NCBI GenBank assembly: GCA_002298155.1
Contig: DBME01000281.1
Location: forward strand, 3,719-8,929
DNA from: Holophagaceae bacterium UBA706
GTDB lineage: Bacteria > Acidobacteriota > Holophagae > Holophagales > Holophagaceae
Direction: 5' to 3'
DNA length: 5,211 nt
Made by a program: the position numbers and the translations under genes. Under the pieces are notes generated by a model. The model was not told where the DNA came from. It was given only the letters and a program-made list of their open reading frames with translations, and searched no databases. Below are positions 1 through 5,211 of the stretch, piece after piece (within the stretch, counting starts at the first letter, position 1; each line of letters begins with the position of its first letter).

Positions 1-103
1 CAAGCCGGGCCCCATGCATCGGGGTGCGATGAACCGGGTCAGATCGGAAGAAGCAGCCCTAAGTCGTTCCCCCGAGTGCCGTGGTAAGCCCGGCCCTGGC
101 TTG
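1..103 (+). ncRNA. ffs: Signal recognition particle RNA, small bacterial (4.5S) type, 5' end at or just outside the window
   Basis: This RNA would be the scaffold of the bacterial signal recognition particle. It binds the Ffh M domain and stimulates the Ffh-FtsY GTPases during co-translational membrane targeting. The diagnostic apical hairpin is present: GGTCAG at 37-42, the GGAA tetraloop at 46-49 and AGCAGCC at 52-58, which form the asymmetric and symmetric internal loops of SRP domain IV. The lower helices also match: 26-29 with 64-67, 20-24 with 70-74, 16-18 with 77-79, and a closing helix 1-11 with 92-103 (11 pairs, T97 bulged). The 3' half (GTGCCG at 76-81, then the closing strand) resembles E. 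coli 4.5S RNA. There is no Alu domain, so it is the short form. The closing helix reaches base 1, so the true 5' end may lie a few bases upstream, and the promoter is out of view. An open frame begins inside it at 14 but is not a gene start. Confidence 0.88.
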
Positions 104-168
104 TACGGCTGTCTGTGCATCGGACCAAGAGGCATTCCCCGGGAGACTGGCGGGGAACTTGAGCTAAC

Positions 169-196
169 ATGGGTCCAAGCCTTCGGCCTGACCCAT
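169..196 (+). terminator. Hairpin downstream of the SRP RNA, candidate terminator
   Basis: The arms ATGGGTC (169-175) and GACCCAT (190-196) are perfect 7-base complements. Inside them, GCC (179-181) can pair with GGC (185-187) around a TTC loop. Only a short T-rich tail (TTTCATC) follows, so this is a weak match to an intrinsic terminator. It could end the SRP transcript or be a structure in the leader of the permease mRNA. The rest of 104-250 shows one further 6-base inverted repeat (TTCCCC 135-140, GGGGAA 152-157) and no recognisable promoter or riboswitch. Confidence 0.35.
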
Positions 197-237
197 TTCA
201 TCGCCGCATTCCAACGCCGTCCCAACCGGGACAGAAT

Positions 238-242
238 GGAGA
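238..242 (+). promoter_or_regulatory. Ribosome binding site of permease 1
   Basis: GGAGA stands 8 bases before the ATG at 251 and decides that start. The in-frame ATG at 236 overlaps this motif and has only a poor GGGA upstream. The in-frame ATG at 14 lies within the SRP RNA. Confidence 0.6.
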
Positions 243-250
243 CCTGCAAC

Positions 251-1822
251 ATGGCGGAACAACCTGTTTCCAATCTTTACGGTGCCAAAGCCCCCGCAGT
301 CCCAGGCGGCTCCGCGGACAAGGGCCGGTCCCAGCTCTTCACCCGCAAGCCCCTTGAACTCCTGCTGGAGGAGATGCGCGGGGAGAACCGGCTCCGTCGC
401 GTCCTGGGCCCGGTGCAGCTGACGGCTCTGGGGGTCGGGGCCATCATCGGGGCCGGCATCTTCGTTGCCACGGGCGCCGCCGCCCACAACGTGGCCGGTC
501 CGGCCCTCATGCTCAGCTACGTGGTGGCGGGCATCACCTGCATCTTCGCGGCCCTCTGTTACGCCGAATTCGCCTCCATGGTGCCCGTGGCGGGTTCCGC
601 CTATACCTACGCCTATGCCACCCTGGGCGAGCTCTTCGCCTGGATCATCGGCTGGGACCTGATCCTGGAATACGGGGTGTCCAGCGCGGCGGTGGCCACG
701 GGATGGTCTGCCTACGCCCAGAGTTCCCTGTCCAAGCTGGGGATCAACTTCCCCCATGTCCTCACGGAGTCGCCGTGGCGCTATGACGCGGTGCACGGCG
801 TCTTCATCCGTACCGGCTCCTACGTCAACCTGCCCGCCATCCTGGTCGTGGCCGTGATCACGTACGTCCTCGTCAAGGGCATCCAGGAGAGCGCCACCTT
901 CAACGCCACCATGGTCGGCATCAAGGTCGCCGCGGTGTTGTTCGTCATCGCCGTGGGCGCCTTCTTCATCGTCAAGACCAACTGGCATCCCTTCGCGCCG
1001 TTCGGCTGGAGCGGTCTGAGTTTCTTTGGCCACCACGTGGCGGGCCAGGTGGACCCCGGCGGCAAGCCGGTGGGCATGCTCGCGGGCGCCGCCATCATCT
1101 TCTTCGCCTACATCGGGTTCGACTCCGTCTCCACCCACACCGAGGAGGCCAAGAACCCCCAGCGGGACGTGCCCCTGGGGATCATCATCTCCCTGGTGCT
1201 CTGCACGGTGCTCTACATCGCGGTGGTGGCGGTGCTCACGGGCATGGTCAAGTTCGACCAGCTGGACGTGAACGCGCCGGTTTCCATGGCCTTCAAGGCC
1301 AAGGGGCTTGGCTGGGCCGAGGGGCTGATCGCCACGGCCGGCGTGGCGGGCATCACCTCCGTGCTGCTCGTGATGATGCTCAGCGGACCCCGCGTGTTCC
1401 TGGCCATGGCCCGGGACGGACTGCTGCCCAAGGGCATCTTCGGAACGGTGCATCCCAAGTTCCGGACACCCTGGAAGTCCACCATGCTCGTGGGGCTCTT
1501 CGTGGCCGTGCTCTCCGGGATCATGCCCATCGACTCCCTGCTCCACCTCACGAATATCGGCACCCTGCTGGCCTTCGTCATCGTGTGCGCGGCGGTGCTG
1601 ATCATGCGCCGGAAGTACCCCGACACGCCCCGGCCGTTCCGCTGCCCCTGGGTGCCGGTGGTGCCGGTCATGGGCATCCTCTCTTGCCTGCTGCTCATGT
1701 TCTCCCTGCCCACGGAGAACTGGTGGCGACTGTTCCTTTGGCTGTTGCTGGGGTTCGTCATCTACTTCATGTATGGGCGCAACCACAGCGTCATGAAGCA
1801 CTATTTGGAGAGCAAGGGTTAG
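251..1822 (+). CDS. APC-superfamily amino acid permease, cationic amino acid transporter type (paralogue 1)
   Basis: This is a 523-residue inner-membrane protein that by family imports amino acids, often cationic ones, in exchange for the proton gradient. The substrate cannot be read from the sequence. About a dozen hydrophobic segments follow a polar N-terminus. An RKPLE motif (32-36), typical of bacterial CAT-like permeases, precedes TM1 (about 57-76), whose IIGAGIF contains the unwound glycine substrate site (G67-A68-G69). TM5 carries K225 in MVGIKVAA, the position of the proton-coupling lysine described in ApcT and GkApcT. Other family hallmarks are GAAIIFFAYIGFD (TM6), EEAKNPQRDVP in the loop after it, and LTNIGTLLAF in a later helix. 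The start at 251 is chosen for its RBS. The frame stays open back to 14, but that part overlaps the SRP RNA. The length is usual for the family. It is about 75% identical to the protein at 2136-3659 and was probably duplicated in tandem. It is likely transcribed alone, since a strong palindrome follows the stop. Confidence 0.9.
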   Translation: MAEQPVSNLYGAKAPAVPGGSADKGRSQLFTRKPLELLLEEMRGENRLRRVLGPVQLTALGVGAIIGAGIFVATGAAAHNVAGPALMLSYVVAGITCIFAALCYAEFASMVPVAGSAYTYAYATLGELFAWIIGWDLILEYGVSSAAVATGWSAYAQSSLSKLGINFPHVLTESPWRYDAVHGVFIRTGSYVNLPAILVVAVITYVLVKGIQESATFNATMVGIKVAAVLFVIAVGAFFIVKTNWHPFAPFGWSGLSFFGHHVAGQVDPGGKPVGMLAGAAIIFFAYIGFDSVSTHTEEAKNPQRDVPLGIIISLVLCTVLYIAVVAVLTGMVKFDQLDVNAPVSMAFKAKGLGWAEGLIATAGVAGITSVLLVMMLSGPRVFLAMARDGLLPKGIFGTVHPKFRTPWKSTMLVGLFVAVLSGIMPIDSLLHLTNIGTLLAFVIVCAAVLIMRRKYPDTPRPFRCPWVPVVPVMGILSCLLLMFSLPTENWWRLFLWLLLGFVIYFMYGRNHSVMKHYLESKG

Positions 1823-1890
1823 GCTCCGAACGGATCGACCCGTACCTGATGCGCATTGAACGAGCATTGGGACGCGCCAGCGTAGAAACC

Positions 1891-1988
1891 TCCCTCGCGG
1901 AGGGGGCGCAGGAGTCACGGGAGATCGCCAAGAACTGATTTTCTTTCTTAGCGATTTCCCGTGATTCCTCTGCCACCTCAGCGAGGGG
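1891..1988. repeat. Long imperfect palindrome between the two permeases; REP-like element or bidirectional terminator
   Basis: The arms 1891-1934 and 1945-1988 pair over 44 positions around a 10-base loop (1935-1944). By hand count there are 36 Watson-Crick pairs, 4 G-T pairs and 4 mismatches (at 1899, 1904, 1909 and 1929 of the left arm). On the + strand the right arm is soon followed by TCTTTTC (1989-1995), so it could terminate the upstream permease transcript. A terminator normally needs a far shorter stem, so a dispersed palindromic element of REP or miniature-transposon type is an equally good reading. No target-site duplication or transposase is visible. The left arm also contains a small hairpin of its own (CCCTC 1892-1896 with GAGGG 1900-1904). 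Confidence 0.75.
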
Positions 1989-1995
1989 TCTTTTC
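1989..1995 (+). terminator. T-rich tail after the palindrome, possible intrinsic terminator of permease 1
   Basis: TCTTTTC directly follows the GC-rich lower stem of the 1891-1988 hairpin. Together they have the form of a rho-independent terminator for the gene ending at 1822. The T run is only four bases, so termination is plausible but not certain. Confidence 0.4.
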
Positions 1996-2013
1996 ATGGA
2001 TGGTGACGGTCTG

Positions 2014-2050
2014 CTGGGATTTGGCAGGCAAAGGCCCGCCGCTTTCCCAG
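2014..2050 (+). promoter_or_regulatory. Compound hairpin in the leader of permease 2
   Basis: CTGGGA (2014-2019) pairs with TCCCAG (2045-2050). Inside, GGCAGG (2023-2028) pairs with CCCGCC (2035-2040) with one mismatch around a 6-base loop. It lies 85 bases before the start codon and does not match a riboswitch class I recognise. It may be an mRNA leader structure or chance in GC-rich DNA. No convincing -35/-10 pair was found in 1989-2135. Confidence 0.25.
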
Positions 2051-2124
2051 GGTATCTGCCGTGCGGCCGAATCGGTTGACCGAGGAACCTTTTCCGAACC
2101 AGGGCCACGGTGATTTCTCAAACC

Positions 2125-2130
2125 GGAGGT
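2125..2130 (+). promoter_or_regulatory. Ribosome binding site of permease 2
   Basis: GGAGGT, a near-consensus Shine-Dalgarno sequence, ends 5 bases before the ATG at 2136. It fixes this start over the in-frame GTG at 2061, which would add 25 residues with no counterpart in the family. Confidence 0.75.
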
Positions 2131-2135
2131 GTCCC

Positions 2136-3659
2136 ATGGACCCAGGCTTCCCGCCGCTCCGCCGGACCAGCCCGCTGTTCACCCGCAAGCCCCTGGAGGC
2201 CTTTCTGGCCCAGGCCGAGGAAGGCCACCGCCTGAGGCGCGTGCTGGGGCCCTTCCAGCTCACGGCCCTTGGCATCGGGGCGGTGATCGGCGCGGGGATC
2301 TTCGTGGCCACGGGGGCGGCGGCGCGCAGCGTGGCGGGGCCGGCGCTCATGCTGTCGTACGCGGTGGCGGGGCTGACCTGCGTCTTCGCGGCGCTCTGCT
2401 ATGCGGAATTCGCCGCCATGGTTCCGGTGGCGGGATCCGCGTACGCCTATGCGTACGCAACCCTGGGCGAGCTCTTCGCGTGGATCATCGGCTGGGATCT
2501 CATCCTGGAATACGGGGTGGCCAGCGCGGCCGTGGCCACGGGCTGGTCGGCCTATGCGCAGGACGTGCTGGCCCAGGTGGGTCTGCCGGTCCCCCTGCTT
2601 CTGGGGGAGTCGCCCTGGCGCTACGATCCGGCCCTGGGCCAGCTGGTGGCCACGGGCTCCCTCTTCAACCTGCCGGCGGTGCTCGCGGTGGCGGCCGTGA
2701 CCGCGGTCCTCGTGCGGGGCATCCGCGAGAGTTCGTTCCTCAACGCGGCCATGGTCGCGATCAAGCTGGCGGCGATCCTCTTCGTCATCGGGGTGGGGGC
2801 CTTCTTCGTGGTGCGCACGAACTGGGAACCCTTCGCGCCCTTCGGCTGGACGGGGATCCGTTTCTTCGGGCACACGGTGGCGGGGCAGGTGGATGCCGGT
2901 GGCCAGCCGGTGGGGATGCTGGCGGGGGCGGCCATCATCTTCTTCGCCTACATCGGGTTCGACGCCGTCTCCACCCACGCGGAGGAGGCGCGCAATCCCC
3001 AGCGGGACGTGCCCCTGGGCATCGTGGTGTCCCTGGCGGTGTGCTCGGTGCTCTACATCGCCATGGTGGCGGTGCTCACGGGGATGGTGAGGTTCGACCA
3101 GCTGGACGTGAGCGCCCCGGTGTCCCTGGCCTTCCGCATGCGGGGCCTGGGCTGGGCCGAGGGGATCATCGCCGCGGCCGGGGTGGCGGGGATCAGCTCG
3201 GTGCTGCTGGTGATGATGCTCAGCGGGCCCCGGGTCTTCATGGCCATGGCCCGGGACGGGCTGCTGCCCCGGGAGGTCTTCGGCGCGGTGCATCCCCGCT
3301 TCCGCACCCCCTGGAGGTCCACCCTCGTCACGGGGGCCTGCGTGGCGGTGATGGCGGGCCTGCTGCCCATCGACTACCTGCTGCACCTCACGAACATCGG
3401 GACCCTCCTGGCCTTCGTCATCGTGTGCTGCGCGGTGCTGGTGATGCGCCGGACCCACCCGGCGGCGCACCGACCCTTCCGGTGCCCCCTGGTGCCGCTG
3501 GTGCCGGTTCTGGGCATCCTGAGCTGCCTGCTGCTCATGTTCAGCTTGCCCGGATCGAACTGGGTGCGGCTGGGGGTATGGCTGGTGCTCGGGCTTGCCG
3601 TGTACGCCTTCTACGGCCGCCATCACAGCCTCCTGAGGCAGAATGCCGCTTCTCGCTGA
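2136..3659 (+). CDS. APC-superfamily amino acid permease, cationic amino acid transporter type (paralogue 2)
   Basis: This 507-residue multi-pass permease has the same architecture and presumed proton-coupled amino acid uptake as the upstream paralogue. RKPLE is at 17-21, the TM1 motif VIGAGIF is at about 50-56 (G52-A53-G54), and the TM5 lysine is K210 in MVAIKLAA. It aligns to paralogue 1 without a gap from LFTRKPLE to the GRHHS motif near the C-terminus, with about 364 of 485 positions identical by hand count. Only two lysines are seen in the whole protein, in RKPLE and TM5. Ten lysines of paralogue 1 are arginines here. The divergent parts are the first residues, the segment after YAQ (about 143-177) and the C-terminal tail, where substrate choice or regulation may differ. 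The last 17 bases overlap the comF-type gene, so the two are probably co-transcribed and translationally coupled. The exact substrate is unknown. Confidence 0.9.
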   Translation: MDPGFPPLRRTSPLFTRKPLEAFLAQAEEGHRLRRVLGPFQLTALGIGAVIGAGIFVATGAAARSVAGPALMLSYAVAGLTCVFAALCYAEFAAMVPVAGSAYAYAYATLGELFAWIIGWDLILEYGVASAAVATGWSAYAQDVLAQVGLPVPLLLGESPWRYDPALGQLVATGSLFNLPAVLAVAAVTAVLVRGIRESSFLNAAMVAIKLAAILFVIGVGAFFVVRTNWEPFAPFGWTGIRFFGHTVAGQVDAGGQPVGMLAGAAIIFFAYIGFDAVSTHAEEARNPQRDVPLGIVVSLAVCSVLYIAMVAVLTGMVRFDQLDVSAPVSLAFRMRGLGWAEGIIAAAGVAGISSVLLVMMLSGPRVFMAMARDGLLPREVFGAVHPRFRTPWRSTLVTGACVAVMAGLLPIDYLLHLTNIGTLLAFVIVCCAVLVMRRTHPAAHRPFRCPLVPLVPVLGILSCLLLMFSLPGSNWVRLGVWLVLGLAVYAFYGRHHSLLRQNAASR

Positions 3660-4323
3660 CCTGGCGCGGTGCCGGGGCTGCCTGGGATCCCTGGGGACCG
3701 GAGCGGTGGCGGGCCTGTGCGCCCGGTGCTGGTCCCTGCTGGTCCCCCTGCCGGAGGAACGGTGCCCCCTGTGCGCCCAGCCCCATGGCGGGGGCGAGGC
3801 CTGCGCGGACCCCGTGGCCTGGGCCTGGGGGGACGCCCTGTGGGACTACCACGCGGGCCTGGGGCCCCTCCTGGTGCCCGGCATCAAGCGGGGGGAGCTG
3901 GGATGGCTTCGGGCGCTCCTGGGCCGCGCGGAGGGGGCTTCGCTGCCCCCCTGGGCGGGCGGCTACGACCTGGTGTGCCCGGTGCCCACCTCGGGCCTGC
4001 GGCGCTGGTGGCGGGGTTTCGATCTCGCGGAACAGGCCGCGGAACTGGTGGCGCGCCGGCTGGGAATCGCCTTCCGCCGGGTCCTGCGCAAGCCCCTGCT
4101 CGCCCGGGCCCAGACCGGGCTCCCCCGTTCCCAGCGCCAGCGCATGGGAGCCCAGGTGACCCTCCGGGCGGGGCAGGGGGTGCGGGGGGCGGCGGTGCTG
4201 GTGGTGGACGACGTGTGGACCACCGGGACGACCTTCCTGCGGTGCGCCGGGGCCCTGGACCGGGAGGGGGCCCGGGAGGTGGCGGTGCTGGCCCTTTTCC
4301 GCGCCGGCCGTAGGTCCGGGTAG
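3643..4323 (+). CDS. comF: ComF family protein (zinc-ribbon plus phosphoribosyltransferase domain)
   Basis: This 226-residue cytoplasmic protein belongs to the ComF/GntX family, needed for DNA uptake in naturally transformable bacteria and kept in many others with an unclear role. An N-terminal cysteine cluster (C10-C13, C26-C29, C41-C44, C54) should form the zinc-binding ribbon. The type I phosphoribosyltransferase fold follows: PVP at 113-115, RGFDLAEQAA (124-133), the family segment QTGLPRSQRQRM (157-168), and the PRPP-binding loop VLVVDDVWTTGTT (185-197) with the acidic pair D189-D190. The length is normal and all family motifs are intact, so it looks functional. The start ATG overlaps the end of the permease gene by 17 bases in another frame, with GAGG (3635-3638) just upstream inside the permease, suggesting coupled translation. 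No other competence genes are visible, so a competence role is inferred only from family. Confidence 0.9.
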   Translation: MPLLADLARCRGCLGSLGTGAVAGLCARCWSLLVPLPEERCPLCAQPHGGGEACADPVAWAWGDALWDYHAGLGPLLVPGIKRGELGWLRALLGRAEGASLPPWAGGYDLVCPVPTSGLRRWWRGFDLAEQAAELVARRLGIAFRRVLRKPLLARAQTGLPRSQRQRMGAQVTLRAGQGVRGAAVLVVDDVWTTGTTFLRCAGALDREGAREVAVLALFRAGRRSG

Positions 4324-4325
4324 CT

Positions 4326-4411
4326 GGAGGTCCCCTCCGGGCGTCAGGTGGGCCTTCTGGAAAGGCCGTTCCGAGGGTATCCTTCGCATGGGTCCCCAGG
4401 GAACTCTGGGG
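4326..4411 (+). other. Three consecutive small hairpins between comF and the deoxyhypusine-synthase-like gene
   Basis: Three perfect inverted repeats occur in a row: GGAGG/CCTCC (4326-4330, 4334-4338), GGCCTT/AAGGCC (4351-4356, 4362-4367) and CCCCAG/CTGGGG (4394-4399, 4406-4411). None has a clear T run; the last is followed by TTCGTCTGCCTTT. One may terminate the comF transcript, or they may structure the leader of the next gene. No promoter could be identified in this 115-base gap. Confidence 0.35.
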
Positions 4412-4428
4412 TTCGTCTGCCTTTGTAC

Positions 4429-4432
4429 GGAG
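4429..4432 (+). promoter_or_regulatory. Ribosome binding site of the deoxyhypusine-synthase-like gene
   Basis: GGAG lies 6 bases before the ATG at 4439 and supports that start. The protein from this ATG has the short N-terminus typical of bacterial members of the family. Confidence 0.6.
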
Positions 4433-4438
4433 TCAACC

Positions 4439-5211
4439 ATGCCTAATGCGTCCACGTTCGTCCCCGGTCCGGTGGGATCGTTCATCAAGCACCACTACCG
4501 CCACTTCAACGCCGCCGCCATGATGGACGCGGCCGAAGGGTACCGGACCCACCTCCTGGACGGCGGTAAGATGATGGTGAGCCTGGCGGGGGCCATGAGC
4601 ACGGCCGAGCTGGGCCTGAGCCTCGCGGAGATGATCCGCCAGGACAAGGTGCACCTCATCACCTGCACGGGCGCGAACCTGGAAGAGGACGTGTTCAACC
4701 TGGTGGCCCACGACTTCTACGAGCGCGTGCCCCACTACCGGGACCTCACCCCTGCGGACGAGCAGGCGCTCCTGGACCGCCACATGAACCGCGTCACCGA
4801 CACCTGCATCCCCGAGATGGAGGCCATGCGCCGCATCGAGAAGGCCGCCCTGGCCGAGTGGATGGGCGCCGACCAGAGGGGCGAGCGTTACTTCCCCCAC
4901 GAGTTCTTCTACCGCCTCCTGCGCTCGGGCGTGCTCAAGGAGCACTACCAGATCGATCCCCGCAACAGCTGGATGATCGCCGCCTGCGAGAAGAACCTCC
5001 CCATCGTCGTGCCGGGCTGGGAGGACAGCACCCTGGGCAACATGTTCGCCGCCGCCGTGATCCGGGGCGACGTGAAGAACGTGCATACCGTGCGAACGGG
5101 CATCGAGTACATGACCTGGCTGGCCAAGTTCTACCAGGAGATCACCAAGGACGCTTCCCTGGGCATGTTCCAGATCGGCGGCGGCATCGCGGGCGACTTC
5201 CCCATCTGCGT
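4439..5211 (+). CDS. Deoxyhypusine synthase family protein, 3' end beyond the window
   Basis: The first 257 residues are visible. Family members run to roughly 320-350 residues, so the C-terminus is missing. Deoxyhypusine synthases are NAD-dependent enzymes that move an aminobutyl group from spermidine to a lysine of eIF5A. Bacteria generally lack eIF5A, and some homologues make homospermidine, so a polyamine aminobutyl-transfer role is likely but the product is unknown. Visible Rossmann-type landmarks are LAGAMSTAELG (49-59), TCTGANLEED (75-84, the counterpart of the eukaryotic TAGGxEED NAD-site motif, with E82-E83), NRVTDTCIPE (117-126), PGWEDSTLGNM (192-202, counterpart of TDGSLGDM) and QIGGGIAGDF (245-254). 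Where eukaryotic enzymes have the HHIxNAN segment with an active-site histidine, this protein reads GDFPIC (252-257). The segment with the catalytic lysine lies past the edge. It has nine lysines in 257 residues, unlike its lysine-poor neighbours. It starts 115 bases after comF and probably has its own promoter. Confidence 0.85.
   Translation, partial: MPNASTFVPGPVGSFIKHHYRHFNAAAMMDAAEGYRTHLLDGGKMMVSLAGAMSTAELGLSLAEMIRQDKVHLITCTGANLEEDVFNLVAHDFYERVPHYRDLTPADEQALLDRHMNRVTDTCIPEMEAMRRIEKAALAEWMGADQRGERYFPHEFFYRLLRSGVLKEHYQIDPRNSWMIAACEKNLPIVVPGWEDSTLGNMFAAAVIRGDVKNVHTVRTGIEYMTWLAKFYQEITKDASLGMFQIGGGIAGDFPIC

Noticed and set aside
14..250. In-frame N-terminal extension of permease 1 starting at the ATG at 14
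   Set aside because: It overlaps the SRP RNA, has no permease homology, and a better ribosome binding site supports the start at 251.
104..250. Riboswitch in the leader of permease 1
   Set aside because: No lysine, glycine or T-box consensus elements are visible; only simple hairpins are present.
164..1918. 584-codon open frame on the minus strand opposite permease 1
   Set aside because: The translation is rich in His, Gly, Glu and Asp with no domain. It mirrors the codon bias of the real gene in GC-rich DNA.
2021..2058. Possible promoter with TTGGCA (2021-2026) for permease 2
   Set aside because: There is no acceptable -10 box at 16-18 bases. The nearest TATCTG is too far away at 26 bases.
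2118..3626. 502-codon open frame on the minus strand opposite permease 2
   Set aside because: It has the same low-complexity His/Gly/Arg composition and covers the same region of its paralogue, so it is a shadow of the conserved sense gene.
2129..4159. 676-codon open frame on the plus strand spanning permease 2 and comF
   Set aside because: It is Gly/Ala/Arg-rich with no recognisable motif. The in-register frames give clear permease and ComF proteins.
3541..4488. 315-codon open frame on the minus strand across comF
   Set aside because: It has a Pro/Gly/Arg/Gln-rich translation, no family signature, and lies opposite a well supported gene.
4433..5086. 217-codon open frame on the minus strand opposite the deoxyhypusine-synthase-like gene
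   Set aside because: It is His/Val/Gly-rich and antisense to a clearly conserved enzyme that continues past the window edge on the plus strand.
1..5211. Novel defence or mobile system
   Set aside because: All four protein genes belong to known housekeeping or transport families, and there are no transposase, integrase, CRISPR repeat or toxin-antitoxin signatures.

Overview
The window is GC-rich bacterial DNA with every supported gene on the + strand. The style of the proteins (a lysine-poor, arginine-rich permease and ComF) and a bacterial deoxyhypusine-synthase-like protein recall a high-GC Gram-negative such as the Holophagae branch of Acidobacteriota. That is a guess from memory of such proteins and was not tested.

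Layout. Positions 1 to about 103 hold a gene for the small bacterial signal recognition particle (SRP) RNA, recognised by its conserved apical hairpin and by three further matching helices. A 147-base leader with a candidate terminator hairpin follows. Two tandem paralogous amino acid permeases of the APC superfamily come next (251-1822 and 2136-3659). They align without a gap and are about 75% identical. Between them, at 1891-1988, lies a near-perfect 44-position inverted repeat, either a strong terminator or a dispersed palindromic element, followed by a 147-base leader with a second possible hairpin. The second permease overlaps by 17 bases a comF-type phosphoribosyltransferase gene (3643-4323). 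A 115-base gap with three small hairpins leads to a deoxyhypusine-synthase-family gene (4439 onward) that runs off the right edge.

How they work together. The permeases would import amino acids, probably cationic ones, or related amines by proton coupling. ComF-type proteins are associated with DNA uptake. The deoxyhypusine-synthase-like enzyme would act in polyamine chemistry. Only permease 2 and comF look like one translational unit. A link between amine transport and the polyamine-type enzyme is possible but rests on proximity alone. No mobile element, CRISPR array, tRNA or defence system is visible. The most rewarding points are the unannotated SRP RNA, the long palindrome, the one-way Lys-to-Arg drift between the paralogues that spares the putative proton-coupling lysine, and the non-canonical active-site segment of the deoxyhypusine-synthase homologue.
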